64,000 nucleotides of DNA. It comes from Heliopora coerulea (lineage: Eukaryota > Cnidaria > Anthozoa > Scleralcyonacea > Helioporidae). The translations under genes and the position numbers were made by a program. Under the pieces are notes generated by a model. It had not been told where the DNA came from, did no database searches, and worked only from the letters and a program-made list of their open reading frames with translations. This document shows, piece by piece, positions 36,301 through 51,300 of this stretch. Every line of letters starts with the position of its first letter. Position 1 is the first letter of the stretch. The stretch spans positions 1,116,001-1,180,000 of the forward strand of contig JASJOG010000033.1 in NCBI GenBank assembly GCA_030142905.1, given 5' to 3'.

Positions 36301-39300
36301 GGTACTAAACCAATGAGTTAAGAACGCTTAAAATTATGAATTAATAAACGTTCACGTAAATGAAATTCAGACTTCTACAGTTCACACATTTGAGATGATA
36401 GATGAACGATTGTCAAGCCCTATCCTCAGAAAAATGATTTCTGAGCCCCAGACGGGAGCACCCAGACTGCATGTTTTTTATGCTGGGCATTGATATTTTG
36501 CTATGACTACATCTTCTACCGGACAAATCTCTTGCTGAGTCTTATCAACACTTTAAGAGGGTTAAAATGTATCCACATTTATATTAAACACACACACCTG
36601 CTGGAATATTTGAACGACTAAAAGAAAGCTTAAGTACTTTTTTTTGGATACGTTTTTCCTCATCCGAAGTCGTTGAACCGTATTTGACTTTTTGGCGTTA
36701 CTACTTGGGTGACCTTGGGGGCTTCGAACCCCCTAAAACCGCAACTTGCAGACTAATGTAATCATCACGTCTACGAAGTTAGACATTTCCGTAATTGCAG
36801 GTGTGCAAGATCTCATATTTAAGTGTTTGATGAGCACTTCCTAAAATCTGAACTTGATCTATTCCCACTAGATATGTCCTAGTTACGCCACTCGTTTGAT
36901 TGTAGTTTAATGGATTGATTACTTGTTAACCATGCAAGCGTGAGGACAGTGCGGAAAAGTACTTCTCTGAGCTTTTATTACTGGTCAGGAGCGAAGTTTA
37001 TTCGAAAAACAGCAGAGGCTAGTACTTTCCCGTACAAACCGAACAAACGAGGTCAATAAGAATATAACTAAATCGCATTTGGTTCCCTCCTTGTTTGTAC
37101 TTTTGGTTTTGCGTTGTGGCGGATTTGATTAATTCGTTTTTTTTTTGGTTTTTTTTCTGTGTCTTTAAGGTGTTTTTGTGTCGTGTCCTCTAGTTTTATG
37201 GCTAAAATCATCGCTGGAAAAGATTTAACTACGTCATAAGAAATTTGTTGTTATTAATCCTAAAACACTTGAATCTGGTTTGTTCGTCCGGTTTTATAAA
37301 TCAGCCCGGAAATTTTCAAGCCAAAACGGACCTATCGGTCTGTACCAGAAATTTTTGCACGGCTGGGCAGTCAATCAGTGTGTGTCATTTTACAAACAGA
37401 CCGAACAACGAGTTCAGCGATATAATCACGTTGCTCATTCCAAAATTTGAATAAACGTCATGTGATGCACTAAATTGGCGTTTTACTAAGTTTAGTGTAC
37501 CCTGTAATGAGCCATCAAAATTTGGAAGTGAAAACTTTCAAGAAGCTCGCTAATGTCAACTTTTATGTGCTTTTAAATCCCCAAAATAAATCAAAATCAT
37601 TTTTGAACACGTGTACTGAATAATCATTCACTGAACCTGTTGCTTTATTACTGAAGGGGTCGTTTCCCTCCTTACTTTTGTTGATAACGATTGAATGTTT
37701 AGTTACGTTGTGGCGACAATTTTTTCCTGTACACTGTAAAATTCTGTGAAAAACGAAAGCAAGTATTGTGAGAATGAAGGTGGTTTCCAAATGAAGCGTT
37801 CTAACTTTTTCAAATATGTATTTTCTTCATACATATAGGGCCAGGCTGGTGCCATTGGCCAGCCCGGACCAAAAGGTATCATGGGACCTGTGGTAAGAGT
37901 GCGACAAACAAAAAATCCATTCATTTCAAATCAACCATTTCTTATGAATTCTTTGGGACCTGATTTGGTCTGCGTTTGTTTTTACAACCTTAGGGTGGCA
38001 ATGGTGAAAATGCAAGTCCAGGCCCCCCTGGTCCAGCTGGAGGGAGAGTAAGTTAATTTCTATCATCAACTAAATTAATATTATTTTCACTATTGCCATT
38101 GTCGTTACGAGTTTTGAGTCATCTTCATCGTTGTGGTGCAAATTTGTCAAACCTTTATGACGTTATAGCCTTATTTATTGATGAAGCTCTTGCTCAAGAT
38201 GCTAGCTCAATTGATGAATGAATCAACATACTGTTTGATGTATTTTCTACTTATTATTTCCTAACCCTTGGAGGTGAAACATCTGCGTTGACATGTAAAA
38301 TTAACTTGAATTAGCCAAAGTAAAATACTAAATTCCAACCATCGTCTCCAAAGGGTTAACCATGTGAGATTAGTAAGGGCTAATCAATGGTCACGAGTGC
38401 GATAAAGCATTTAACATAGCAAGTGAAGCTTAACGTCCACGAAGGGTCGTAGGCCCCATTGGACGTTCAAGCTTCGCGAGCGATATTGTTTATCACACGA
38501 GTGAACATTGATTAAACACCTTATCTCTCAACTCACTCACAATGAAATTGTTTTTTGTTTTGCCCCACTCAAGAAGAATGCGGCGCTTATTCGCAAGCAC
38601 GCAGGTGCGTGACCTCGATCAGATTGAAGTCCAATCGTGGAGAAGATAGTGACATTAATTGTGACGATATATTAGCGTCCGTTTCGTTTTTCTTGTTTCT
38701 GTTGTTTTCGTTATTAGAAATAGAAAGTAGTTATGTTTTATGTACGATCGTTTCTTTCAATTCGTTTTAATAAGCACCGCCCTCGAATAAGTGCCACATC
38801 AAAAATTCGTAAAATTTAATAAGGCACTGTGGCGCTTATTCGATTAAATACGGTAGCCATTGCCAATTTTCGCCATTATCCTCATTGTTCTCATTGTAGT
38901 TCTTTTTATCGCCATCATCATCATGGTCATTGTTATCACTACTGTTATTGATATTGATATTATTATCCATTCATTTTCATTATAGTATTTACAATGGTAA
39001 TTGTTGTTGCATGTCATTGTCATTGTGATTATAATTGTCACTGTTGTGATTTAACTGCTGATTAAATTATGTAGGGCCCTAATGGAGACCCTGGACACCC
39101 TGGATTCCATGGAAAGAAAGGACATGTAGTAAGGAACAAAATGTGTTTTATTACTTTCATTTATTTGCTGTTATTTTTTTGCCTTCAATTTTCCTTTTTG
39201 TTGCTAAGACTTTTCACTATTCTATCGTTCCACTATTTCATGATTTTACTACACTGGATCCCCACTGTTAGACATTTCCATCATTTAATTGCTTCCCTCC

Positions 39301-42300
39301 TACCTTACCTCTATTTCAATTATTCCACTTTTCCACTATCCCACAGTTCCATTATTCAACAGTTTCATGACTATTTCAATACTTTTTTACTCTTCAAATT
39401 AATCTTTTCACGCTTCCCCTAATTCTGCTCTTATTCACCATTCTATTATTTTAATAGACTATTACTCCATTATTTATGATTTTATCATCCCATGAAAATG
39501 TAATTTCATTGCTCTGTCATTCCATCATTGAACAATTCCATCATTTTATGATTACACTACTCTGTCATTTAATCACTAAGTAATTCATTCTAATTTATTC
39601 TTTTCAATCTTCTACTTTATCATTCTGTGGCTCTACAATTGCATCATTGTACTGTTTTAATGTTCTTTTATGTTACTGTTCTATAATTTATTTCTGTTAT
39701 TATTATCATTATTATTATCATTGCAACTCGCACATTACTCAACTAAGGACAATGGAAAGGGGTCTCAGCCTGCTACAGGTTCCCAGCATCTTGCCAGGTA
39801 AAACCACAACAGACATTGCACACATTTCATGCAACTTGGGGGAAAGGAAATGTTACCATTAAAATGGATTTTAAGATCATTATTATTATTATTATTATCA
39901 TTATTATTATTATCATTATTACTATTATAACAAATGTCTGTTTGACCAAATGACTCACTAACCAATCAGCCAACTGACCAACAGACAGACAGAAACAAAC
40001 AGACAAAAAGCTAGGCAATAAGCTATCCAAAAAATAACTGAACAAACCAGATTGTGTACCAGCCTAAACAAAAAAGTTATTTATCGTGATTAATTGAGAT
40101 TCTTTTTACCCAGGGTTGGCCAGGGATGAAAGGGCAACTCGGAGCATTTGGAGAACATGGTGATCCTGTATGTACAATTGGGTACTTGGGTATATCTGTA
40201 TATAATTGGGTATATTTGTGTTTTTAAACTTTAGGGGATTGAAGGTTTGTTGTTCAACTTATGCATATCACATAATTCCAGGTTATTTCAAACAGTATCA
40301 CACATAGATAACCGTTTGATAGCGTCTTTTTAAAACCTTACCTCTTGACGTCATTGTATTTCTTTTAGGGAGTTACAGGTACTTCGGGTGGTAGAGGGCA
40401 GAAAGGAAGCAAGGTAATTTAACCCTTTGATGCCCAGGGCTCGTGCCTGTGACGAGTAAAATCATCTGATGTTAGCCAGATTAAAGTACTGAAGAGCGAC
40501 CTTTACCCCTGGGTTAATTCACAGAAATCATAAACTAAACTAAAGGGGCATGGCTTCAAAAGCTGTCAGCCAATTAAACAATGCCACGTTAACGGTAAAC
40601 CTCAGTCAAGACTTTTTTGTTGACAATCCCTATGTTACCATCAATTATAATTCATGCTTTTTCTTTACATTTAAAATAACAGAAAAAGAAGTTCATATTT
40701 AAAAACTACATACATTACTTTCACTATTACACTTCGTTTAGCAGAAGTTCATGTATTGTCTGTTAAAATTGGTAAAAGACAATAGGAAATTAAAACTTTA
40801 ATAAACAACAAGAATGAACATAATACTTGAAACATTTTCTTGAATTAGTCATCCTTAAGAAACAGGTCAAAATGTTTCAATTTATTCAGTAATTCAGATA
40901 GAGAAGAACTCTGTTTTGCACCAGGCCACTAAGGCCTCGTCCACACGTACACGTTTTCGTATGTAAACGCATACTTTTCTCTGCGTTTTGACTTCCCGTC
41001 TACAAGTAAACGGCGTTTTCGCCAAAAATGGAAACTTTTGAAAACGCATTCCTAAGTAGAGCGATTGGAAAACTCCAGCTTATTGTTTTCGTATGGACGA
41101 GCGAAAACGGAGACTTTCGAAAACGATGACATCACAGCTACGGTAGAGCTAGCCTCTTATTTGTGACGAATAGACTGGCAGTACCGTTTTTGAATCGTTG
41201 CAGCGTTTACGTGTGGATGGAATGACAAGTAAAAACGATTTCAAAAACAGTCGTGTGCACGAGAAACATTTGATGCGTTTTCATGCGAAAACGGATACGT
41301 ATGGACAAGTCGATCGACAAGTGCTGGGGAAACAGCTTTTGTTTAAAGTTAGTCCCCAATGTCCCTTTACTTATTATTGCTTTTTCGTGAACAGCATGAC
41401 ATATTCATCTGAATATTGTTTGTAAGTATGGTGCCTCTCAACTGGCTGCTATCAGGAAATTTTTTTCGACCCCAACGCTCTCTGTTTTATTTCTGTCTAT
41501 ATGGCTCAATGTGGTGGGATACAGTTTCTTGAAAAGTGGAAGAATGCTACCTCAAGAATGCAAATAAATATTTTGTGGGTAGAGTGAAACATATTGTGCA
41601 AGATGAAGAACATTTTTGGTATAAGTTTTATTTCTTAGAAAGGTGTTGCAGCAGCTGCTATGGTTTCCAGTCATCATACAACCTAATTTTAACTCGTTCA
41701 AGAACACTGTGGACTTTTTGGGGCTTTTTCCATTGAATTTTCGTTTCCACGTATGGCAATAGGTAAGGAAACAATCTGTAATGCCTAAATTTTTGAAAGT
41801 CATAAAGTCAGGATTTTCACTGCGAATAATGTTAGGACTACAGAAATTTTTGTAAATCTGCCAACCGATCAATATAGTAAGAAAAACATGAACGAAAAAA
41901 TATTGGTCGACATCTACTTTTACGGGCTAAATCGGATTAAGTTGTAATTAGGAATCATTATTGAAGCGTCATTGTTGCTACAGCGGCATGCGGATTACAG
42001 AAAGAAAGAAGGAAGGAAGGAAAAATTCAAATAATTAGTTAGATTAATCAATGAATAAATAAATAGTAAATGAGCAAACAAACAAAGAGATACCTAAAGA
42101 TACAGGTATAAAAATAGGTGTATATATAAATAATTACATAGACGAATATATTTTTGTTCATGTTTTCCTTAATATGTTGATCGGTTGGCAGATTTACAAA
42201 AATTCCTGTAGTCTTAACATTTATTCATAATGAAAATCCTGTTTGTGACCTTTAAATAAAGCGGGCATTACAGATTGTTTCCTTACCTATTGCCACACGC

Positions 42301-45300
42301 AAGAAAGAAAATTCAATAAAAAAAAGAAGAAGAAGAAGGTCCACCGTGTTCTTGAACGAGTTAATTTTAGATTGTATGATGATTGGAAGCCGAAGAAGCT
42401 GTTGGAACATCTTTCTGTGAAATAAGATTGATGCCAAAAATGTTTCTTCGTCTTGCACGTTATGTTTCATTCTACCCAGAAAATATGTATGTGTATTTCT
42501 GGGGTTTACAGATCTGGAATAACCAACCTAGATCCATACGTATTAATATTATGAATGATTTAAATATTTTAGTACGTAGATATTAAAATTTTTGTATTCT
42601 AATATTGTGATACAATCTATTTTAAAATATTATATAGTATAAGCCAATGTAGTAGTAAATAATATGTATCCTATTAACGTTTTGAAGGTTTGTAACTGTA
42701 TAATAGGTAGGCAAATGGCCCGTTGAAAAACAGCTTTTTATTTGAACACTTTTATACTACAGCTGATAAAGGGTAAACGTTTTTAAATAAAATTAAATAA
42801 ATAAACAAACAAAAGAATGAGATGCACCAATGGATATAAAGACAGATAAGTAGGTAGATAGGTGGGTATGTTGGTAGGTGGGTAAGTAGGTAAGCAGATA
42901 AATTTAAACCACCATTTTATTGATATCCGCACATCTGTTTCACTTTCATCACTGGCTATAAAAATTTTTCCCTAAACAATTTTTTGTAGTTCCTTAAAGT
43001 AACCAGTAGATATACCGTAAAATCGTATGAGTGACTATATTTCGAACGAGTTCAATGTGATATGGATGGGATACAAGTATTACTTAAACGATTTGTGTAA
43101 GAAAGTGAAAGACCATACGCACGCTAACATATCTTCGATTGTACAGTACTTGGTTTTGTTATTTGGAAGCAATAACGTATGAAGCTTATGGCTGATGTCT
43201 GATATATTCCAATGGAAGAAGCTTTTGCTAATTCCTGAAGACACTACAGATAGATAGATCGACTGGTCAGCAGGCCTTCAGCTAGATAAGTAGATGGGTA
43301 GATGAGTAGCTTGGTAGATTTGAATAGGTAAAGTAGCTAAGTTGTTAGGTAAGTAGATAGGTAGATAGGTTGATAGATGGGTGGCTAGATAGATAGGGAC
43401 ACAGAGAGACAAGTCGACAAGTAGACAAGTAGACCGGTGGACAGGTAGAAAAGTAGGCAGGTAGATAGTTGGACAGGTAGAAAGAGAGACAGGTAGACAG
43501 ATAGACAGATAGAAAGGGAGACAGGGAGAAAAGGAGACAAAGAGACAGGTAGACAGGTAAACAGGTAGACAGGTTGACAGGTAGATTGGTAGATGGATAG
43601 TTAGGTAGGCTAGTAGGTACGTAGTTAGGTAGGTACGTACATATATAGATACATGTATACGATCATACATACATACATTCATACATACATACATTCATAC
43701 ATACATACATTCATACATACATACATTCATACATACATATATTCATACATACATACATTCACACATACATACATTCATACATACATACATTCATACGTAC
43801 ATACATTCATACATACATACATTTATACATACATGCATTCATACATACATACATACGTACGTACATACATCGAAAGATAAATCAATGAGAATAAACTCGA
43901 GTATACTTTTGCAACATGCAGAAATCAGTGAAGACCCAGTTATCACACATTTCAGTGAAATCTTTTGATATCGGCAGGGCCGCCGAGGAAGACGTGGAAA
44001 AACGGGGTCTCGAGGAGCGTCGGGAGAGCCCGGAAAGAAAGGGTTCGCCGGAAGTGATGGAAGTCGAGGTGGAAAGGTAAACACATGAATTTGTTTACCA
44101 AGTAACATTTGTACTGATAAAGTTACGGCTGTTTAATTTAAAGGAGTGATTTAGATTGGCATTTCGTGATTTTTGAATGTTTGCTAAATACAATAATATA
44201 CTAATACTATACCATCCCATTCAAAAGTATGCTATACTATATACTATTTTATGCTATACTATAATATACTATGCCAAGCTATACTATACTTTGACAGGGA
44301 TGGTAGAGCGATGATTACAAGAGGTGCTGGTTGGTAATGATGGTACCTGTTATATACTACTAGGTCTACATGTCTCATTATGTCCAATATAAATTTAACA
44401 TTTGATTTACTGTTTCTCAATTACTTTACCAAATCAAACGAACTATTTGAGGTGACTAGCTCATTGGTCTTTTAGCATCTCACCGGCGATGAGAAGTCTA
44501 CGGGCTCAATATCCTTCAGAGGTTTACAGGAACCTTTCTGAGTAAAAAGTGTGAAAGCATGGGCATTTCAAACCTATTAAGATCACACCACTACTTGTGC
44601 TCCTATTCTATTCTATTCCGTTCCTTTTTATTCCTTTCCGTTCACTTCTATCCTATTTTAATTCTATTCTATTCTGTTCTATTCTATTCTATTCTATTTT
44701 ATTTTAATTCCATTTTAATTCTATTCTATTCTATTTTATTTTAATTACATTTTAATTCTATTCTATTCTATTCGGTTCAGTTCTATTCTGTTCTTCTCTA
44801 GTGTATTACATTGTATCGTTTTGTATTGTGCTGTACTGTAGTATACTGTACTGTATTGTATTGTGTACTCAGTCGTGATACGTAATTAATATCTACCAAT
44901 GAAATAACCATGTTCTAAATTATTTCTGTAAAAAAATTAGTGTAAAAACAAGAATGAATTAAAAAAAGATGAACAGCCGCGACAACTTTACAAAGTACAT
45001 AACAATGAAAATTCCGATAAGGAGAGTCATCTAGAAAACTCAAGATTCAAGTTATACATCAATCCACGCAATTTTAAACAGAATTGTTATTTAGCTAGAG
45101 TTTCGCTGGAGGTAACACTAACTGCCATTGGTTGAATTATGGTCATATGGCCTAATCTAAATGTATCCCGCGCTGGCAACAATTTTCAAATTGTTGCCAG
45201 AGCGGGCTACAACGGCACGTAAACAAAGTATGTCTTTAGCACATGATTAAAGTGTGTCGCATGAAATCCGGCGATAAATAGCACAATGTTCAGTAGCAGA

Positions 45301-48300
45301 TAAATGTTTGTTTCATACAAAGACGTGAATGGAGCCTGAAGTTAAGAAACTACCTTTTTCTAATCTTTCACACGGTGAAATACGTCTTATAGAGGGAAAG
45401 ACTCGGCTAACACACAAAAGGCTACCAAAAATGATGTTGCATTACTTCCAGGCCCGCCCAGAAGGGGGGCGGCAACTGGGGCAGTTTGCCACGGGGCCCA
45501 ACCTCAACAGGGGCCCCAGGCTCCAAATGCAAGAGGGGCCCCGGGCACCAGCTCAAGAGAGGCTCCTTCAGCATACTGATAAATTTATTTCCTTTATGTT
45601 TCAAATGTAAATCAAATAACTGAATAAGATTTGCTACTTTTGTCGAATCGATGCTGTTTATGTATTCATTGAACGCTGGGCCCTTACACTGAGCCAGGGC
45701 AGGACACGCATTTCTTTACGCGAATAGTTATCTTCATGCTCTCCAGTAAAGAACTGGATGAAGATGTTATTGTCAAGCACAATATCGACCCAAATAATTT
45801 TTGTAAGGGGGGCCCCCAAATTTCTATTTTGCCCTGGGCCTCACCCGGACTCTGGGCAGGCCTGATCACTTCTTGTATTTCGTATGGAGGTTTTTCCGGA
45901 AGAACCGCCACCGAATAACCTACAGGAACCATCGAGGTCAGAGTTAACTCGTTTCTTTTTTTCTTGTTTCTGTCGCTATATAACAAAACACTTAATGCCT
46001 TGTCCCTCGGGAAACAGTTAGTTTTGTTTTCCCTCGGGACCAGACGTAAAGTGTATATTGTTATGTACTAAACAAATATCTTGTGCACTAAACAAATAAA
46101 ATTTTTCAAGTAATGTTATTTTAAGTCAATTTTGTAGTCGTTTAAGGTCGTCATTCTCATGCATTTATGAGGAGCTAGTGATAACCTGAACAATACTAGT
46201 TCAAAGCTCGACCTCTCTATGCTAATTCTGCCGTGACTGTCCTAGCTTGAAACTCTCATTGATAACTCGTTTCATTTTATTACGGCAGGGTCTGTCTGGC
46301 CATCCTGGAAAACGAGGACGAGATGGCAAGATGGGTGTAAAGGGACAAACAGGAATTGAAGGAATAAGAGGAGAAAGAGGGATACACGGAGAACGAGGTG
46401 ATCGAGGAAAACCTGGGCGAATAGGTCGCCCTGGAAATCCAGGACACTCGGGTGCTGCCGGACAATCGGGAGCCAAGGGTTCTATGGTGAGTGGAGGATT
46501 TAGGGATATAGCTAAGATTTTAAAGCGTATCGCTATTTCATGGTTTATGCCATATTTAAAATACCACAATATTAAAATCTTGATTGCTTGGCTAAATTAA
46601 ATTTCTTAGAGAATGCTCTCTCCCGGATCCTAAAGTGTTTAAAATTCAAGAATTTTAAATCATGCAACCAACATTTGTTTGTTTGGAATATGTTGAAGTA
46701 GCTTTCTTATCATGTCTTCAATTTGAGAAAATTTCGGAATCGGCGAAAAAGAAAGCAAAACAACAATAAGAAGGCTACAAGTGAGGATTGTTGATTCTGA
46801 AAAACGAATACGGAAGATATGTTATGGTTTACTTTTAAAAGACTGCTAAAATTCAAAGTTTGATTGACGTAAAAGTTTGAAAGATCTACAAAGATGTTAC
46901 TTTCGAAGATGGACTAAACCTTACCAAAATATAGAAAATATTAAATTCCTAAAACTTTGCATGCTGAATAAAGATATATGTAAACTATTTGTGAAACACC
47001 ACGTAAATTTATTCCTTGCGAGTTTTCGTTCTAAACTTCAGAGGTATATAAACATGTGAATTTGGCTGGTGAAAGATTTGATACATTTTTATAAATATTT
47101 TTTACGACGATAACTTTGAAAATTTTGATCGTAACTTTTGAGAGTTGAACTCATGGTCATTTCTTGGCCTGAGGCCATGGCAGTATGGATTCTTTATGAG
47201 AACTCTTGCCTAAATTAAAAAAAAAACAAAAAAAAACATACGTGTGTAAAAATAAATTTCATTGAACCTGGAAAAAAATGTGAAGTTGATTAGAAGACGC
47301 CAGATGACATTGCATATAAGGATACCACTAATATCATTCATTCACCCATCAATCCGTCCATCCACCCATTTAACCATCTATTCATTCATTCACGCACCCA
47401 TCTATTCATCTAACCATCCATCCATTCACCCATCTACTCATCCACCCATCCACCATCCACTCATTCATCCGTCCACCCATTCATCTATCCACCACTAATT
47501 TGGCTAAATCAAATTGAACTGATCTTCCTAAATTAAATTGTTGGTTGAGCTTCGTCTTCTTGGAAAAATTCTTTTATTAATATCTTTGATAGACAGGCTC
47601 CCCAACGGACGCTTTGCACGAGAAATAAGCCAGCTCCTTGGATGAATTCTACAGTTAAGCAGCAATTAATTGCTAGGGATGCGGCTAAGAAGAAAGCCTG
47701 TTGATCAGGAAGGGCTGATGATTGGACTTCATGTCGAAAATTGCGAGTTATTGTCAACCAAGAATTTAAACGATCAAAAACGAAATTTTACCAATCTTCT
47801 TTTGACAGAAATATCGATAGTCCTCGAAAGACTGGGAGAACATTAAACGATCTAACTGGTTAAAAATCTGATACCGAAATAGCTAAAATTTTTAATAATT
47901 TATCGAAACCCATAACAAATTCTCAGGAGATAGTGTAAGAAGTTACGCTCTTGTCACAATCCAAGTTGAACTAAACTTTATTGAAATATGAACCCGTTGT
48001 TTTTAGGTTGGTTAGTGATTAATTAACCCAATGTTGAAATGACGTAACACTCATTACATCTTCCCCTTTTTGTTCTTGTTAGTTTGTTATGGCAACTCAT
48101 GAATATTTTAAAGTTATCTTATTATGTTCTTTAATACGTATCAATCTGCTCAATCAGAGGATTGCTGTCGGAGTCAATTTTTTTTTTTTATTGTTCACTC
48201 TCTCTGTCTACAAGTCTATTTAATAATAGTATGATGCTGGCTTCACCTCCCTTCCATATCTGGTTGTGTATGTTTCAGCGGTGACAGGTTGGTCCGTCTC

Positions 48301-51300
48301 TTGTGTGTAGTTCTTTGGGTTTTCACGTGAGTTCGGTACTTCGTCGCTGCCTGTTGTGGCTTCTTCCAGTGTTGGTTGCTGTTTGGTGAATGGTTCCATT
48401 GTTTGCATTAGGTCACGTCGGTTACATCTTAGAGTTTGGCCTTCTTCGGTTTTGACGATGTAGGAGCGAGGTGTGTGGTGGTTTCTTATTACAGTTGCTT
48501 TTGTTGACCAGTTTGCTTTGGTGGATGGGCTAGAATACTGGTATGCGCGTACTGTGGATCCGTTCTTCAAAGTGGGCAATTCTTTGGCATGTTGATTATG
48601 ATAAAAGGCTTGCTTCTGCTTCTTCTTCATGTTTCGTAACTCGATGCGGCTGTGCTGCCTTTGTTGTGGTCTGACCACGGGTAGCCTTGTTCGTAGTTTT
48701 CTGGCCATTAAATTCTCTGCTGGTGATGGATCTCCGCTTGGATCTGGGCATGACCTATGGGCTAGGATGGCAAGGTATGGGTCTTCGTTCTTCTTGTCCG
48801 CTTTTGTTAAAAGCTTCTTGATTGTTTGTACTGATCGCTCTGCCATTCCATTGGCTTTCGGGTATCTCGGGCTGGACATCACGTGCAAGAACTCCCATTT
48901 GAAGGCAAAGTCGGCAAATGCTGCGCTGGAAAATTGTGGTCCATTATCCGATACCACAATTTCAGGTACCCCATGTCTGGGGAAAATCGACTTCATATGT
49001 GTGATGATTGATGAGCTTGTTGTACTTCTAAGCAAAGCAATTTCTGGAAAGTTGGAAAAGTAGTCAACGACGACTAGATAATCATTGTTCTTAAACTTAA
49101 ATAAGTCACTTCCAACTTTCTGCCACGGTTTTGTTGGAATTTCGTGAGGGATCATTGGTTCTTTCTGTTGGTGGGCTCTTGTTTCCAAGCAGGCACTGCA
49201 TCGTTGGGTCATCTCGGTAATTTCATTGTTTATTCCTGGCCAGTACATTGAATCTCGAGCTCTTGCTTTGCACTTCTCAATCCCGAGGTGTCCCTCGTGA
49301 ATTCTTGCTTTCATCTCTTTTCTGAGGCTTGTTGGGACTATGAATCGTTCTCCTTTCATTAGTAGGCCGTTGATCTCAGTGATTTCATCTCGAATATTAA
49401 AGAATGGTTTGATGTGATTCGGAAGGTTTTCTTTTCTTTGGGGCTATCCTGCTCTTATGATTTCTTTTAGGCTTTGTAGGGTTTTGTCTTGGATAGTTTC
49501 TTGTCGGAATCTGTTTATCTGTTGATTTGAAATGGGAAGAGTTGACATGACCAGATGGACCTGGTATTCAGCTTCGTCTTCAGCATCACATTCTTTTGCT
49601 GGGATGAATGCTCTCGACAGAGTGTCTGCAACTGGTAGTTCTTTTCCAGGTTTGAACTGTATTTCCATGTCGTATTTTTGCAACTTCAAAAGGAATCTTT
49701 GAATCCTTGGTGGTGCTTTGCAGATTGGTTTAGTGAATATGGGCTGCAGTGGCTTGTGATCTGATTCAACGATGAAGGGTTTTCCGTAGAGGTAGACATG
49801 GAAGCGTTCACAACCGAACAGGATTGCTAGTGTCTCATTCTCTATTTGTGCGTAGTTTTGTTCAGACTTGCTTAGTGCTCTGCTTACATACGCGACTGGT
49901 GCCCATGCGTCTTCATGCTTCTGCATTATAACAGCTCCCATTCCTGATTTGGAGGCGTCTACGGATATTTTTGTTTGTAACTTGGGGTCGTAGTATTTTA
50001 ACGTAGGACTTTCGGTGAGAGATCTCTTCATTTGTTCGAGAATGGCGTCGTGATGATTTGACCAATGCCATTGTACGTCTGACTCAAGCAGTTGGCGTAA
50101 AGGATTTGTTGTTTCGGAAATATTTGAGATGAATTTTCCTAGGTATGTCACCATCCCAAGTAGGCGCTGCAGGTCTTGTTTGGAGTTAGGTCTTGGCATG
50201 TCCCGAATAGCTTCAATCTTCGTTGGGTCAGGTTTCACACCCTGGTCTGAGAATACGTGTCCGAGAAAAACTAATTCTGTTGATCCAAAAAGGCATTTCT
50301 TTTCGTTCAGTTTGAGTCCCGCCTGATGTATTCTGTTCAAGACTGCGTTCACTCTTGCGTCGTGTTGTTTTTTGTCACTGCCCCATATAAGGATGTCGTC
50401 TTGCACATTAGTACAACCTTCCAGACATTCGATGATCTCTGCAACTTTCTTTTGAAACACTTCGCTTGCGCTGAGTATACCGAATGGGAGACGTTTAAAT
50501 CTGTATCGTCCAAACGGTGTGTTGAACGTAAGGAGTTTAGAACTTTGTTCGTCAACTTTAATTTGCCAGTAGCCGTTGGATGCATCGAGTTTCGTGAAAT
50601 ATTTTGCTCCAGACATTTCTGACATTACCGTTTCTGCTGTTGGCATTGGGTAATGTTCTCTTTTGATTACTTTGTTAAGGTCATATGGGTCTAAGCACAG
50701 ACGTAGTTTTCCATTTGGCTTTTCAACAATGACCAGCGAGCTTGCCCATTCAGTTGGTTCATCGACTTCTTTAATTATATCCAGTTGTTGCATCCGGTCT
50801 AGTTCTGATTTGAGTTTGTTTCTTAGCGCGTACGGAACGCGTCTCGGAGGGTGAACTACAGGAACTGCATTTTCGTCAATTTGTATATGATGTTCACCAG
50901 GTAAACATCCAATTTCTCCGAATACGTCGTGGTTTGGAATAATGTCGGAGTCGAAGTGCTTTGGGCTCTCTACTCGTTTTATTAAATTTAGACGTTGACA
51001 GGTCTCCAAACCTATTATTGGCGATGAGTTCGTCGGTACGACAAACATCTGCGCAGGGCTGCTTTGTTTACGTTTTCTCTGCAAATGAACGACACATTTT
51101 CCGATCACAGGTATTTCGCTTCCATCGTAGGCAATTAGCTTTTCTTTGGTTTTATGTAGTTGTGGTTTTTTTGGAAGAGTGTGATATATCTTTTGAGGGA
51201 GTATATTCACTTGAGCGCCAGTGTCAAGCTTCTAGGTGACATTCATACCGGATGTGAAAATTGACAATGTCCATGTTGCGTGTTCGTCAATACGCCCTTC

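Noticed and set aside
43655..43870. CRISPR-like regular repeats
   Set aside because: It is an uninterrupted 12-bp tandem microsatellite without spacers, in eukaryotic DNA.
45450..45620. GC-rich frame as an additional collagen or proline-rich exon
   Set aside because: No Gly-X-Y rhythm, and the segment belongs to an inverted repeat with 45790-45862.
46222..46569. Minus-strand Pro-rich open frame of 115 codons
   Set aside because: It is the antisense shadow of collagen exon 15; splice sites and Gly-X-Y support the + strand.
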